Shown in pieces: positions 50,077 to 58,833 of a stretch of 64,000 bases of DNA. Where the stretch lies: positions 92,056 through 156,055 of the forward strand of contig JBARIW010000018.1 in assembly GCA_049799955.1 (NCBI GenBank), written 5' to 3'. The notes beneath the pieces are model-generated. The model had not been told where the DNA came from. It made no database searches and saw only the letters and a list, made by a program, of their open reading frames with translations. A program made the translations under genes and the position numbers. This stretch comes from JBGTFE01 sp049799955 (GTDB taxonomy: Bacteria > Acidobacteriota > Blastocatellia > Pyrinomonadales > Pyrinomonadaceae). How positions within the stretch are numbered: position 1 is the first letter of the stretch; every line of letters starts with the position of its first letter.

Positions 50077-53000
50077 ATGCCGGAACAAGCAGCGACAGAG
50101 GGTAAAAATAACAACGACAGACCGAAAAAGCTTTATGAAGTTTTAGCGGAAGAATATCGAAGACTGGGAATTTTTTCGGCGGCGGAAGCCAAAGCGATTT
50201 TAGACAAAGAAAAGCAGCATCCTTTTTACGACTCGAAAGATGAAAAAAAACGGCGCGCGCTTGGAGAGTTCCTGCTCGCCGAGCTTCGTCATGCGATACA
50301 TGCGAAGGTAAAAGCCGATAAAAAACATACAAAACCCTTTGCGGCGCTTTGCTTTTCCGGCGGCGGAATTCGAAGCGCGACTTTTAATCTGGGAATTTTG
50401 CAGGGTTTGGCGAGACATAAACTGCTCGATAAATTTCATTATCTTTCGACGGTTTCCGGCGGCGGTTATATCGGAAGCTGGCTTTCCGCGTGGATTTACC
50501 GCAAACGCCTTAAAGCGAAAAGTGATTTTAACAGGGAAGATGATTTTTCCGCCGATTTTGTAAGGGAAGTTCAGAAGGAATTAGCGCCGAAAAGACATGA
50601 TGAAAGCGTAGCGGCTAAAGGAGAGCATATTCAAAACGAGCTTCACGATGTCGAACCGCTGGAAATTAAGCATCTGCGCTCGTACAGCAATTATATGAGT
50701 CCGCGTCCGGGACTTTTTACAACTGACACTTGGACGTTAATCGTCGTATATTTAAGAAATCTTCTGCTGAATTGGACTGTTCTTGTGCCGTTGCTGGCGG
50801 CGGTTTTGTTGCTGCCGAGGCTGTTTTACGCGGTTCTCGGAAAAACTATGCCGATTTTACCCAATTATTTCAGCCATGAAAGCGTTTTTTTTCTCGTTTC
50901 CTGTTTAAGCCTTTCGGCTGGTATCGTTGGCGTCGCTTACATGATAGCGATGCGCCCGACTTTAAGAAAATATTTCTGGTCGGACACAGAAAAAGCCTTT
51001 GCGACGAAACGCGAGCCATTAATAAGAACTTTGTGTGTTTCGCTGATACTTGTTCTGGCTTTTGGCTTTACTGTTTTCCGCGTCTGGTTTATGGAAAATT
51101 CGCCTGACAATCTGCCTGATATTTTATATTTTGTCTGTTTTGGCGCGGGACTTTTTGTAGCGGGCGGTTTGGGCGCGCTTATTTATGGAATGATAAAGAA
51201 GCCGCAGCGCGTCGAGACAGACAAGAAGACCTTTTATTTCTGGGGCGAGGTGATGACATCGATTATCAGCGGAGGTGCGGGCGGCGCTCTGCTCTATTTA
51301 TCCCTTTATCTCATAACCAAATACACATCGACGCATCCTGAAAATTTGACATTAATTTACGCGTGTTTCGGTGTTCCGTTGTTTCTGATTGTTTTTCTGC
51401 TCACTGCGACAATTTTTGTCGGCATTGCCAGCAAAATTACCGATGATATGGACAGAGAATGGCTTTCCAGATTCGGTGCTTTGTTGCTTATTTTTGCGGT
51501 CGTCTGGAGTGTGATGTCGAGCGTCGTGCTGCTCGGTCAGATGCTTTTCGAGGACACTCTTTTTAACGATTCGACAAAAAATTGGGTGAAAGGCGCAATT
51601 GCGTCAATCGGAGGACTTTCAGGTTTAATAACGTTGGTTTTAGGATTTAGCCGCAAAAGCGATGCAAAGGACGATAAAGCGCCGAAAAGTACTTCGGGTT
51701 TTCTGCTATGGTTCGCGCCGCAGATTGCCGCGCCGATTTTTGCGGTTTTTCTAATGATTCTGATTGCTTACGGAACATATTTATTGATGTTGTTTGCAGG
51801 CGAAAATATTGACTGGCTAAGGCTGCCGATTATTTCCAAAGGCGACAATGTTAAGTTAATTTTTCCGAATTTTTTAATCACGTTGTTATGGATTGCACTG
51901 CTTGCCGGAATCGGCATTTTGATGGGCTTTTTTGTAAATATAAATAAGTTTTCGCTTCACGCAACCTATCGCGAGCGGCTGATTCGCTCGTATCTGGGCG
52001 CTTCGCGGGCGGAAGAACGTCTGAAAACGGAGAACAGCTTTACGGGTTTGGACGACAAAGACAACGTGGAAATGAAGGAATTATTGCAGCGTCCTTTTCA
52101 CGTTGTAAATATGACTTTGAATCTTGCCAATTCAAAAAATCTTCGCTGGCAGAACAGGAAAGCCGAATCTTTTACGTCAACCGCGCTGCACAGCGGAAGC
52201 TCGAATATGGAAGACGGAATCGGAAGTTACCGCGATTCTGATTGGTATGGTTACAACAAACAAAGCTGCTCGGCAATTTCGCTCGGAACGGCGGCGGCAA
52301 TTTCCGGCGCGGCGGCGAGTCCGAATATGGGTTATTACACATCTTCGAAAGCTGTTTCGTTCCTGATGGCTTTATTCAACGTTCGTCTCGGCTGGTGGCT
52401 CGGAAATCCCGGCGCGACGGGAAGCGATACCTATAATTTATCAGCGCCGAAATGGTCTCCGAAAGTCTTTTTCGCCGAAGCTCTCGGGCTGACCGACGAC
52501 CGGCATAAATACGTATATCTTTCGGACGGCGGGCATTTCGATAATCTCGGACTTTATGAAATGGTTCTGCGCCGCGTTAATTTGATTGTCTGCTGCGATT
52601 CGGGCGCGGATTTGGATTTCGGTTTCAACGATTTCGGCACGGCGATTCATAAAATCCGCGTCGATATGGGAATTCCGATTGAGTTCGAAAAGCAAAGCGA
52701 CATTCCTACGGCGGGACGAAACTGCGGCATCGCCACAATTAAATATAAGGAAATTGACGGAGAAAACGCCGAAAACGGAACGCTTATCTACATCAAGCCG
52801 ACGCTCGACGGCGACGAGCCAATCGATTTGATTAATTACAAAAAATCGAATCCGGCTTTTCCGCACGAAGGTACGGCTGACCAGATGTACAGCGAAACAC
52901 AATTCGAAAGCTACCGAAAACTCGGCGCGCATATGATTAATTCATTTTGCTGCGGCGATAAAGACAATATTCCCTGCATAAAATGCTCGGAGCTTTCAAA

Positions 53001-53091
53001 CTTGTTGGATAACGCGAATGATTATTTAAAGGAACACGGCAAAGAAAAAGAGATTGGCAATAAGAAAAAGGACGTGGAAAAAAAATACTGA
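50077..53091 (+). CDS. Large membrane patatin-like phospholipase
   Basis: This 1004-residue protein splits a patatin domain around a membrane region. The glycine-rich oxyanion loop FSGGGIRSATFNLG is at residues 93-106. The nucleophile S127 lies in STVSGGGYIG, without the first Gly of GxSxG. The Asp of the dyad is in LSDGGHFDNLG near residue 816. Between them are eight or more membrane segments (about residues 220-640). Such proteins hydrolyse acyl esters of phospholipids. The start is certain (AGGAGG before ATG). It stands alone with its own promoter. The membrane-embedded form has been seen in several phyla, but the role is unknown. Confidence 0.82.
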   Translation: MPEQAATEGKNNNDRPKKLYEVLAEEYRRLGIFSAAEAKAILDKEKQHPFYDSKDEKKRRALGEFLLAELRHAIHAKVKADKKHTKPFAALCFSGGGIRSATFNLGILQGLARHKLLDKFHYLSTVSGGGYIGSWLSAWIYRKRLKAKSDFNREDDFSADFVREVQKELAPKRHDESVAAKGEHIQNELHDVEPLEIKHLRSYSNYMSPRPGLFTTDTWTLIVVYLRNLLLNWTVLVPLLAAVLLLPRLFYAVLGKTMPILPNYFSHESVFFLVSCLSLSAGIVGVAYMIAMRPTLRKYFWSDTEKAFATKREPLIRTLCVSLILVLAFGFTVFRVWFMENSPDNLPDILYFVCFGAGLFVAGGLGALIYGMIKKPQRVETDKKTFYFWGEVMTSIISGGAGGALLYLSLYLITKYTSTHPENLTLIYACFGVPLFLIVFLLTATIFVGIASKITDDMDREWLSRFGALLLIFAVVWSVMSSVVLLGQMLFEDTLFNDSTKNWVKGAIASIGGLSGLITLVLGFSRKSDAKDDKAPKSTSGFLLWFAPQIAAPIFAVFLMILIAYGTYLLMLFAGENIDWLRLPIISKGDNVKLIFPNFLITLLWIALLAGIGILMGFFVNINKFSLHATYRERLIRSYLGASRAEERLKTENSFTGLDDKDNVEMKELLQRPFHVVNMTLNLANSKNLRWQNRKAESFTSTALHSGSSNMEDGIGSYRDSDWYGYNKQSCSAISLGTAAAISGAAASPNMGYYTSSKAVSFLMALFNVRLGWWLGNPGATGSDTYNLSAPKWSPKVFFAEALGLTDDRHKYVYLSDGGHFDNLGLYEMVLRRVNLIVCCDSGADLDFGFNDFGTAIHKIRVDMGIPIEFEKQSDIPTAGRNCGIATIKYKEIDGENAENGTLIYIKPTLDGDEPIDLINYKKSNPAFPHEGTADQMYSETQFESYRKLGAHMINSFCCGDKDNIPCIKCSELSNLLDNANDYLKEHGKEKEIGNKKKDVEKKY

Positions 53092-53124
53092 CTTTTTTAG
53101 ACAGCGCGTTTCCGGACAAGTAAA

Positions 53125-53940
53125 TTATCGCTTTCGTTGCTTCGGGTCGAGATATTCGCGCAAGCCGTCGCCGATAAAATTAAAGGCGAGAACGGTTAAA
53201 GCAATCGCAATCGCCGGGAAAAAGAAAACGTGCGGCGCGCGGTAAAGCGTGTCCAAGCCGCGCGCTTCTTCGAGCATCGTTCCCCAGCTCGGCGACGGCG
53301 GCGGAATTCCCAAGCCCAAAAACGAAAGCGAGGCTTCCGACAAAACCGCGCCAGCCATTCCCAAAGATGCCTGAACAATCAAAGGCTGAATCGCGTTCGG
53401 CAAAATATGCGTAAACAAAATCCGCATATTGCTCGCGCCGAGCGCCCGCGCCGCCTGAACGAAATCATATTCACGAACCTTCAAAACCTGTCCGCGCATC
53501 ACGCGCGCGTAGCCGACCCAACCGATAACGCACAGCGCCAGAATCAATTTGCCCAAACCCGCGCCGAGAAAAGCAACCAGCGCGATTGCCAGCAGAAGTC
53601 CGGGAAAGGCGAGAAAGACGTTGAAAAGATAACCGGATAAAATTTTATCAATCCAACTGCCGTAAAATCCGGCGATTGCGCCGATAACAGTTCCGATAGA
53701 CGATGAAACGAGAACGACGATAATTCCGACTTCGAGCGAGATTCTCGCGCCGAAAACGAGACGTGAGAAAACATCGCGCCCGATTGAATCCGTCCCGAAC
53801 CAATGCTCAGCCGTCGGCGCGGCGTAGCGCATCGAAGTATTGATTGCGACCGTATCGTGCGTGGCGATAAACGGCGCGAAAATCGCCGTGATAATCAAAA
53901 TAATCGCGATGCCGATGCCGATGTAAGTAAGTCGATTCAT
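53125..53940 (-). CDS. ABC transporter permease (DppC/OppC type)
   Basis: This 271-residue protein has six membrane segments and the inner-membrane ABC motif (EAA loop) around AARALGASNMRILFTHILPN, which contacts the ATPase. The start region HDTVAINTSMRYAAPTAEHWFGTDSIGRDVFSRL is typical of DppC/OppC. It pairs with the OppB-type gene upstream. The substrate-binding protein and the ATPases are not in the window, so peptide, nickel or sugar uptake cannot be told apart. The start codon lies at the end of the repeat array between the two genes. Confidence 0.9.
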   Translation of the reverse strand: MNRLTYIGIGIAIILIITAIFAPFIATHDTVAINTSMRYAAPTAEHWFGTDSIGRDVFSRLVFGARISLEVGIIVVLVSSSIGTVIGAIAGFYGSWIDKILSGYLFNVFLAFPGLLLAIALVAFLGAGLGKLILALCVIGWVGYARVMRGQVLKVREYDFVQAARALGASNMRILFTHILPNAIQPLIVQASLGMAGAVLSEASLSFLGLGIPPPSPSWGTMLEEARGLDTLYRAPHVFFFPAIAIALTVLAFNFIGDGLREYLDPKQRKR

Positions 53941-54000
53941 TTAACATTTATCATTTAACATTTATCATTTGCCCGATGTTAAATGATAAATGTTAAATGA
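53936..54000. repeat. Tandem-repeat hairpin (CATTTAACATTTAT unit) between oppB and oppC types
   Basis: CATTTAACATTTAT twice (53938-53970) pairs with ATGTTAAATGATAAATGTTAAATG (by units, 53976-53999), leaving a loop of only about 5 bases. It fills the 61-bp gap inside the two-gene operon and touches both the stop and the start codon. Confidence 0.92.
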
Positions 54001-54001
54001 A

Positions 54002-54982
54002 CTACGAAAGTCGTATTCTTGGGTCAAGCCATCGATAAACCAAATCCGTCAGCGAATTTGCCAGAATATACGTTACCGAAATAACCAGAACGCAGCCCTG
54101 AACGAGGCGATAATCGCGTTTGTTGATGCCTTCGTCCAGTAAAAGCAAGCCGATGCCTTGCCAGTCGAAAATCTTTTCGGTGATGATTGCGCCCGCGAGC
54201 AAAACGCCGAGCTGCAAGCCGAGAACCGTAACGACCGGAATCAGACCGTTTTTCAAAACGTGTTTGTAAACGACTTTTCGCTCGCTCAAACCTTTCGCGC
54301 GCGCCGTTCTGACGTAATCTTCGCCCAATTCTTCAATCACGGATGAGCGAACCATTCGGGTTAAAATCGCCGAAAGCGCCGCGCCGAGCGTTACGGCAGG
54401 CAAAATGATGTCTTCGGGATTGACGCTGCCCGTCGGCGAAAATATCTGAAATTTGACCGCGAAAATATAGACGAGAAACGGTCCGATAACGAATGTCGGA
54501 AGGCTGATGCCGAGCAGCGCGAAAAACGAAGCGGAATTGTCAATCCAGTTGTTTTTATTCGTTCCGGCTAGAACTCCGAGCGGAATGGCGATGCCGACGG
54601 CGACAAACAGCGCGGCGAGCGCGAGCTTTATCGTCGCCGGATAACGCTCCGTAATCATGTCCAGAACCGGACGCCCGGTTCGGAAAGAATTTCCCAAATC
54701 TCCCGTCAAAACGCCTTTCCAGTAAGTCAGATAACGATTGTCCGCGCCGTTCCACTCAAATCCTTTCGCGCCCGAATATGAAAAGAAAAATGCCGGCTTA
54801 TCAAGCCCGTGCGTGCGGTTGAAATTTGAGATTTGTTCTTCGGTCGCGCTTTCGCCCAAAGCCGCGATTGCCGGGCTGCCCGGAATTATTTCGATTAAAA
54901 GCGTAACAATCGAAACGACCGTCCAGACGACCAGAAGCAGAAGTCCGAGCTGACGCGCAAAGCTTTGAATTTTGTATTTCAT
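54002..54982 (-). CDS. ABC transporter permease (DppB/OppB type)
   Basis: This 326-residue protein has the OppB pattern: an N-terminal membrane segment, LTYWKGVLTGDLGNSFRTGRPVLDMI, and the EAA loop DYVRTARAKGLSERKVVYKHVLKN. With the OppC-type protein downstream it forms the pore of a peptide/nickel-type importer. The gap between the two genes is filled by a tandem-repeat hairpin, which could reduce the amount of the second protein. Confidence 0.9.
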   Translation of the reverse strand: MKYKIQSFARQLGLLLLVVWTVVSIVTLLIEIIPGSPAIAALGESATEEQISNFNRTHGLDKPAFFFSYSGAKGFEWNGADNRYLTYWKGVLTGDLGNSFRTGRPVLDMITERYPATIKLALAALFVAVGIAIPLGVLAGTNKNNWIDNSASFFALLGISLPTFVIGPFLVYIFAVKFQIFSPTGSVNPEDIILPAVTLGAALSAILTRMVRSSVIEELGEDYVRTARAKGLSERKVVYKHVLKNGLIPVVTVLGLQLGVLLAGAIITEKIFDWQGIGLLLLDEGINKRDYRLVQGCVLVISVTYILANSLTDLVYRWLDPRIRLS

Positions 54983-55022
54983 CCCAAAACCTGAAAAAGC
55001 GAACCGAAAATATTAGTTTAGA

Positions 55023-55751
55023 TTAATTTTTCCTGACGCCGAAATGAATTGCGGCAATTCCGCCGGTCAGATTTTTATATTCTACATCGGAAAAGCCGAT
55101 TTCGCGCATCATCGCCGCCAGATTTTTCTGGTCTGGAAATTTTGAAACCGAGTTTGGCAAATATTCATAAGCCCCGCGCGAGCCGCTGACCGCGCCGCCG
55201 ATGCGCGGCAGAATGTGTGAAAAATAAAATTGAAACGCCTGACGAAAACCCGGAATTATCGAGCTTGAGAATTCCAGAATAACGAGCTTTCCGCCAATTT
55301 TTAAGATTCGGTGAAGCTCGATTAAGCCGTCTTTCCAGTTCGAAAAATTTCGCAGACCGAAAGCGATTGTTACCGCGTCAAAGGTTTCATTCGAAAAGGA
55401 CAAATTCATTCCATCGGCTTCGATGTAAGGAATAGACGCATTATTTTTCGCGTTTTTATCAAAAGCTATCGAAAGCATCGGGCGGCAAAAATCCGTGCCG
55501 ATAATTTTCGCTTTCGCGCCTTTTTGCAGTTCGAGCGACAAATCGCCCGTTCCGCAGGCAACGTCCAAAACTTTCGCGTTCGGATTTTCCAGAACGTCCG
55601 AAAGTTTTTTTGCGACGAGCCGCCGCCAGCGTTTATCGACGTTTACCGAAAGCAGATGATTGAGAAAATCGTATTTTGAAGCGATTCCCGAAAACATCTC
55701 GCGGACGGCTTTCGAATGCTGTAATTCGTCATTTGTTCTTTCGCTCGTCAT
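55023..55751 (-). CDS. ubiE: Demethylmenaquinone/ubiquinone methyltransferase
   Basis: UbiE/MenG adds the methyl group to the quinone ring, the last step of menaquinone synthesis. This 242-residue protein has the SAM-binding motif VLDVACGTGDLSLEL, then IGTDFCRPMLSIA and FSSSIIPGFRQAFQFYF. The start at 55751 is 4 bp behind the stop codon of the M16-like gene, so the two are translated together. In an anaerobe-related phylum such as this, menaquinone is the likely product. Confidence 0.94.
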   Translation of the reverse strand: MTSERTNDELQHSKAVREMFSGIASKYDFLNHLLSVNVDKRWRRLVAKKLSDVLENPNAKVLDVACGTGDLSLELQKGAKAKIIGTDFCRPMLSIAFDKNAKNNASIPYIEADGMNLSFSNETFDAVTIAFGLRNFSNWKDGLIELHRILKIGGKLVILEFSSSIIPGFRQAFQFYFSHILPRIGGAVSGSRGAYEYLPNSVSKFPDQKNLAAMMREIGFSDVEYKNLTGGIAAIHFGVRKN

Positions 55752-55755
55752 AAAT

Positions 55756-57066
55756 TTATTTATTTGACGTTGTAGAATTTTCGTCTGATTTATTGCCTGA
55801 AAAAACCAGTATATAGGCAGCCGATTCCTTCTGTAATTTTTCCAAAACCTTTTGCGCGTCGATAATCGTTACATTTTGCGCGTTTTGCCATTCGGTTTTG
55901 AGCGGCGCGAGTTTGAAAGTATCGGCATCGAGCCAAAAATTCAAGGTGTCCGTTTGATTCAAACCGGATAGAAATTCAGCTTTTGCTTTATCAAATTCCT
56001 CTTGTTTTACCGCATCTTTCAGAAAATTGTTTTGATAGCCGTCGGTCATCGGCAAGCTAATCTGATTGCCTTCCTTTTTGATGGAATCGACAAGCCATTG
56101 TGAAACTCCAAATACAAAAAAGCCCGGCAAAATATGTTTGTCATAACGAACGAAAGCCTTTTTGCCTTCACGCATTTGCAAGCGGTTTTGCAGGATTTTT
56201 TCTAAAACCTGCGAGGCATAAAAATCTTTGTCGTTTCTTGCCAGACCACGCAGGGCAAAGCGAAATTCGCTTGTTTTTTCGACCGGCGAGTCGAAAACCG
56301 GCAAACCCGCTTTCGGCGCGTCAGGCTGTGTAAATGTCGCCGGAATTTTTTTGTCGGCTTTTTCCCAACCCCCGAAAAGACGGCGCGCGGCGCGATAAAC
56401 GAAATCGAATTTGACGTTGCCGGAAACAGCCAGAGTCGCATTATCGGCGTTCAGAAATTTTTGTTTTGCCAGCATAAGGTCGGCAAAATCTATTTTTGAA
56501 ACGGTTTCGGTCGTTCCGAGCTGCGGTCTGCCGTATGGATAATCACCGAAAAGACGTTTTGCCACAGCGACATCGGCGAGATATGCCGGATTTTTTTCGA
56601 ATTCTTTGATTTTTTCGATATTCGCCGCTTTTACTTTCGCGGTCGTGTCTTTGTCAATCTGCGTTTTGGCGACGGCGCTTGCGAACGCTTCAAGAATTTC
56701 TAAAATCTTGTCGTTGTCGCCGGTCGCGTTGATTTGGATGTAATCGTAATTGCTTTCGACCGCAAGACTTCCGCCCAAATCCTGTTCAAAATATTCTTTG
56801 ACGGTTTCGTTCGGAAACAAAATTTCGCCGAGAAGCGCCATCACGCCTTCTTTTGCCTGCGGGTCGAAAGCCGAGCCGCTGTGGATGCGGAGCTTGACCG
56901 AAGTTTTTTCCGCGTTCGGCGTTTCCCATACGAGCAGTTTGAGTCCGTTTAATAATTTCTGCTCGCGCGGCGCGGGCAGATTTGTCTGCGCGAATGTAAA
57001 TGTATTAAAACTGAACAAAAAAAGGGCGAAAACCGTAAAATTTTTGAAATAGTTCCTGATTCTCAT
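55756..57066 (-). CDS. Exported M16-type peptidase homologue without the zinc motif
   Basis: This 436-residue protein has a signal peptide (about residues 1-26, cut after TFA) and the M16 (insulinase/pitrilysin) fold: LLNGLKLLVWETPNAEKTSVKLRIHSG, then YPYGRPQLGTTETVSKI. Where active members have HxxEH, this one has GVMALLGEIL, so it lacks the zinc ligands. It is probably the inactive partner of an active M16 subunit, as found in two-subunit M16 enzymes. No active partner is next to it; the next gene is ubiE. Confidence 0.8.
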   Translation of the reverse strand: MRIRNYFKNFTVFALFLFSFNTFTFAQTNLPAPREQKLLNGLKLLVWETPNAEKTSVKLRIHSGSAFDPQAKEGVMALLGEILFPNETVKEYFEQDLGGSLAVESNYDYIQINATGDNDKILEILEAFASAVAKTQIDKDTTAKVKAANIEKIKEFEKNPAYLADVAVAKRLFGDYPYGRPQLGTTETVSKIDFADLMLAKQKFLNADNATLAVSGNVKFDFVYRAARRLFGGWEKADKKIPATFTQPDAPKAGLPVFDSPVEKTSEFRFALRGLARNDKDFYASQVLEKILQNRLQMREGKKAFVRYDKHILPGFFVFGVSQWLVDSIKKEGNQISLPMTDGYQNNFLKDAVKQEEFDKAKAEFLSGLNQTDTLNFWLDADTFKLAPLKTEWQNAQNVTIIDAQKVLEKLQKESAAYILVFSGNKSDENSTTSNK

Positions 57067-57267
57067 TGAATTAAGTTTATTGATAAAAAAGAAGTATTGA
57101 AATATCGATATTTAGTTGCAAATTTTTCGGGATAAGTTGTTAACGGCAATTTCTATTTTTGTTTAAGTAAAAAGTTTAGATGCGTGCAGGCATCCCGTCA
57201 AACGAATGGAACATCAAAAAAATTGTTGCGGTCAAAAGCGTTTGGGTAAAAAGTCCGCCGGAAACGC

Positions 57268-57296
57268 TTAACATCTGAAAAAATCGATAATATAAT
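57268..57296 (+). promoter_or_regulatory. Promoter of the zinc-ribbon TonB gene
   Basis: TTAACA (57268-57273) and a perfect TATAAT (57291-57296) are exactly 17 bp apart, 43 bp upstream of the start codon. Confidence 0.65.
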
Positions 57297-57338
57297 TAAA
57301 AAAGGTCATTGAACTCGGAACTTAAGGAGTTATAAAGT

Positions 57339-58682
57339 TTGAGAGGCAAAGAGATGGGAAAAATAGTTAAATATTGTGGAAAGTGTGAAGAAGGTTTTGC
57401 CGCCAAGTTCGGATTTTGCCCGAATTGCGGGGAGCATCTGGAAGCGTTTGAGATGAATCCGCTCAACGAATCGGCTCAGCCTGAAATTTTAGCGGCGGCA
57501 ACTCCCGAACCGGAAGCTCCTTTGTCAAATTCTTTTCAAACGCTCCCGAAAGTCGAAGAGCCGGTCATTCCGGCAACTGCGGCTTTTGCGGGCAATGATA
57601 TTTTAGAACTCGATTCGGTCGATGTAGCCGAAGAAACTAAGCCCGAACCCGAACCATTTGTTTCGCAAGTCGAGCCGGTTTCGGCAAACGAACCGGTCAA
57701 TCAATATCAATTTGTTCCCCAAGCCGAAGAAACGCAAAATTATCCGCGCTATGAAGCATCGGAGGAAGACAGCGCTTTTCACGTTACGGTGATTGAAGCG
57801 AAAGACGTTCAGCTTCGTAACGGGCTTCTGGTCGGATTCGGAAGTTTATTTCTCGCGGCGGTGGTAATTGCATGGGTTTGGTCGCTCTTTGTCGCCGCGC
57901 TTCCCGTTTTTGCGCTCGACGAGCCTTCATTATTCGCGTTTGTCGGACCGATTGAAGATACGCCTGTTGAAATCGAAAAACCGCCCAAGAAAAACGACGA
58001 TGAAGGCGGCGGCGGCGGCGGCGGCGGTAAAGAAAACCCGACTCCGGTTAATAAAGGCAGATTGCCTACGCAAATGGAAAATCCGCCCAAAATGCTTTTG
58101 CCTGTAACACAGATGTCAAATCCTACCTTTCTCGTTCTGAATGCGACAAAGGGAACCAATAAAAGAGAAATGACAAATGAGCCTATCGGTTTACCAAGTG
58201 GTTTAACATCGGATACTCTTTCAAGCGGGTCAGGTTCAGGTAACGGTATCGGCAATGGCAAAGGAAACGGCGCTGGAAACGGAATCGGTGATGGCGAAGG
58301 CAACGGCAACGGTTCGGGAAGCGGCAACGGCAACGGAACCGGAAACGGTAACGGAACCGGTAAGGGCGATAGTGATGATAATGATGCGCCGCAAATTACC
58401 AAAGCGGTCGGCGTAACCGTCGGAATGAAAATTTTATCGCGTCCGCAGCCGAGATATACGGACGCGGCGCGTGTAAATAATGTTCAGGGAACTGTTACGC
58501 TTCGCGTTACGTTTACGGCGTCGGGAACAATCGGTTCGGTTTCGCCGGTCAGCGGTTTGCCATACGGTTTGACCGAACAGGCGATTGCGGCGGCAAAACA
58601 AATTCGCTTTGAACCGCCCAAGAGAAACGGTCAGCCATATGCCGTAACCAAAACGGTTTCTTATACGTTTACAATCTACTAA
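57339..58682 (+). CDS. TonB-family protein with an N-terminal zinc ribbon
   Basis: This 447-residue protein has a cytoplasmic zinc ribbon (C13, C16, C27, C30 in YCGKC and FCPNC), an acidic Pro/Glu-rich linker, one membrane segment (about residues 167-190), and a periplasmic part. The periplasmic part has a Gly/Lys linker, then about 45 residues of GNGxGNG repeats, and a TonB C-terminal domain (ILSRPQPRYTDAARVNNVQG... up to VSYTFTIY). TonB passes energy from ExbB/ExbD to outer-membrane receptors, but a zinc ribbon in the cytoplasm is not standard. The TTG at 57339 follows AAGGAG by 9 bp; an ATG at 57354 is the alternative. Confidence 0.85.
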   Translation: MRGKEMGKIVKYCGKCEEGFAAKFGFCPNCGEHLEAFEMNPLNESAQPEILAAATPEPEAPLSNSFQTLPKVEEPVIPATAAFAGNDILELDSVDVAEETKPEPEPFVSQVEPVSANEPVNQYQFVPQAEETQNYPRYEASEEDSAFHVTVIEAKDVQLRNGLLVGFGSLFLAAVVIAWVWSLFVAALPVFALDEPSLFAFVGPIEDTPVEIEKPPKKNDDEGGGGGGGGKENPTPVNKGRLPTQMENPPKMLLPVTQMSNPTFLVLNATKGTNKREMTNEPIGLPSGLTSDTLSSGSGSGNGIGNGKGNGAGNGIGDGEGNGNGSGSGNGNGTGNGNGTGKGDSDDNDAPQITKAVGVTVGMKILSRPQPRYTDAARVNNVQGTVTLRVTFTASGTIGSVSPVSGLPYGLTEQAIAAAKQIRFEPPKRNGQPYAVTKTVSYTFTIY

Positions 58683-58701
58683 AATCTATTTCCAAGTCTT
58701 T

Positions 58702-58741
58702 AAAAAAGCGTGAGTCAAAATATTTCGACTCACGCTTTTTT
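58702..58741. terminator. Bidirectional Rho-independent terminator
   Basis: A perfect 15-bp stem, AAAAAAGCGTGAGTC / GACTCACGCTTTTTT, with a 10-base loop. A and T runs at both ends let it stop transcription from either side, the TonB gene or the converging MscS gene. Confidence 0.9.
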
Positions 58742-58767
58742 GTGCAAAAAATGCAGAAATACGCACT

Positions 58768-58828
58768 TTAGAATGATGAATTAAAGAAATTGTCTTACAG
58801 TTCATCATTCATACTTCATCATTTCTTC
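58768..58828. repeat. Imperfect tandem-repeat hairpin (ATGATGAA unit)
   Basis: GAATGATGAA (58771-58780) pairs with TTCATCATTC (58801-58810), followed by unpaired ATACTTCATCATTTC. The unit family is the same as at 25557-25652. It lies just past the stop codon of the MscS gene. Confidence 0.75.
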
Positions 58829-58833
58829 TGACA

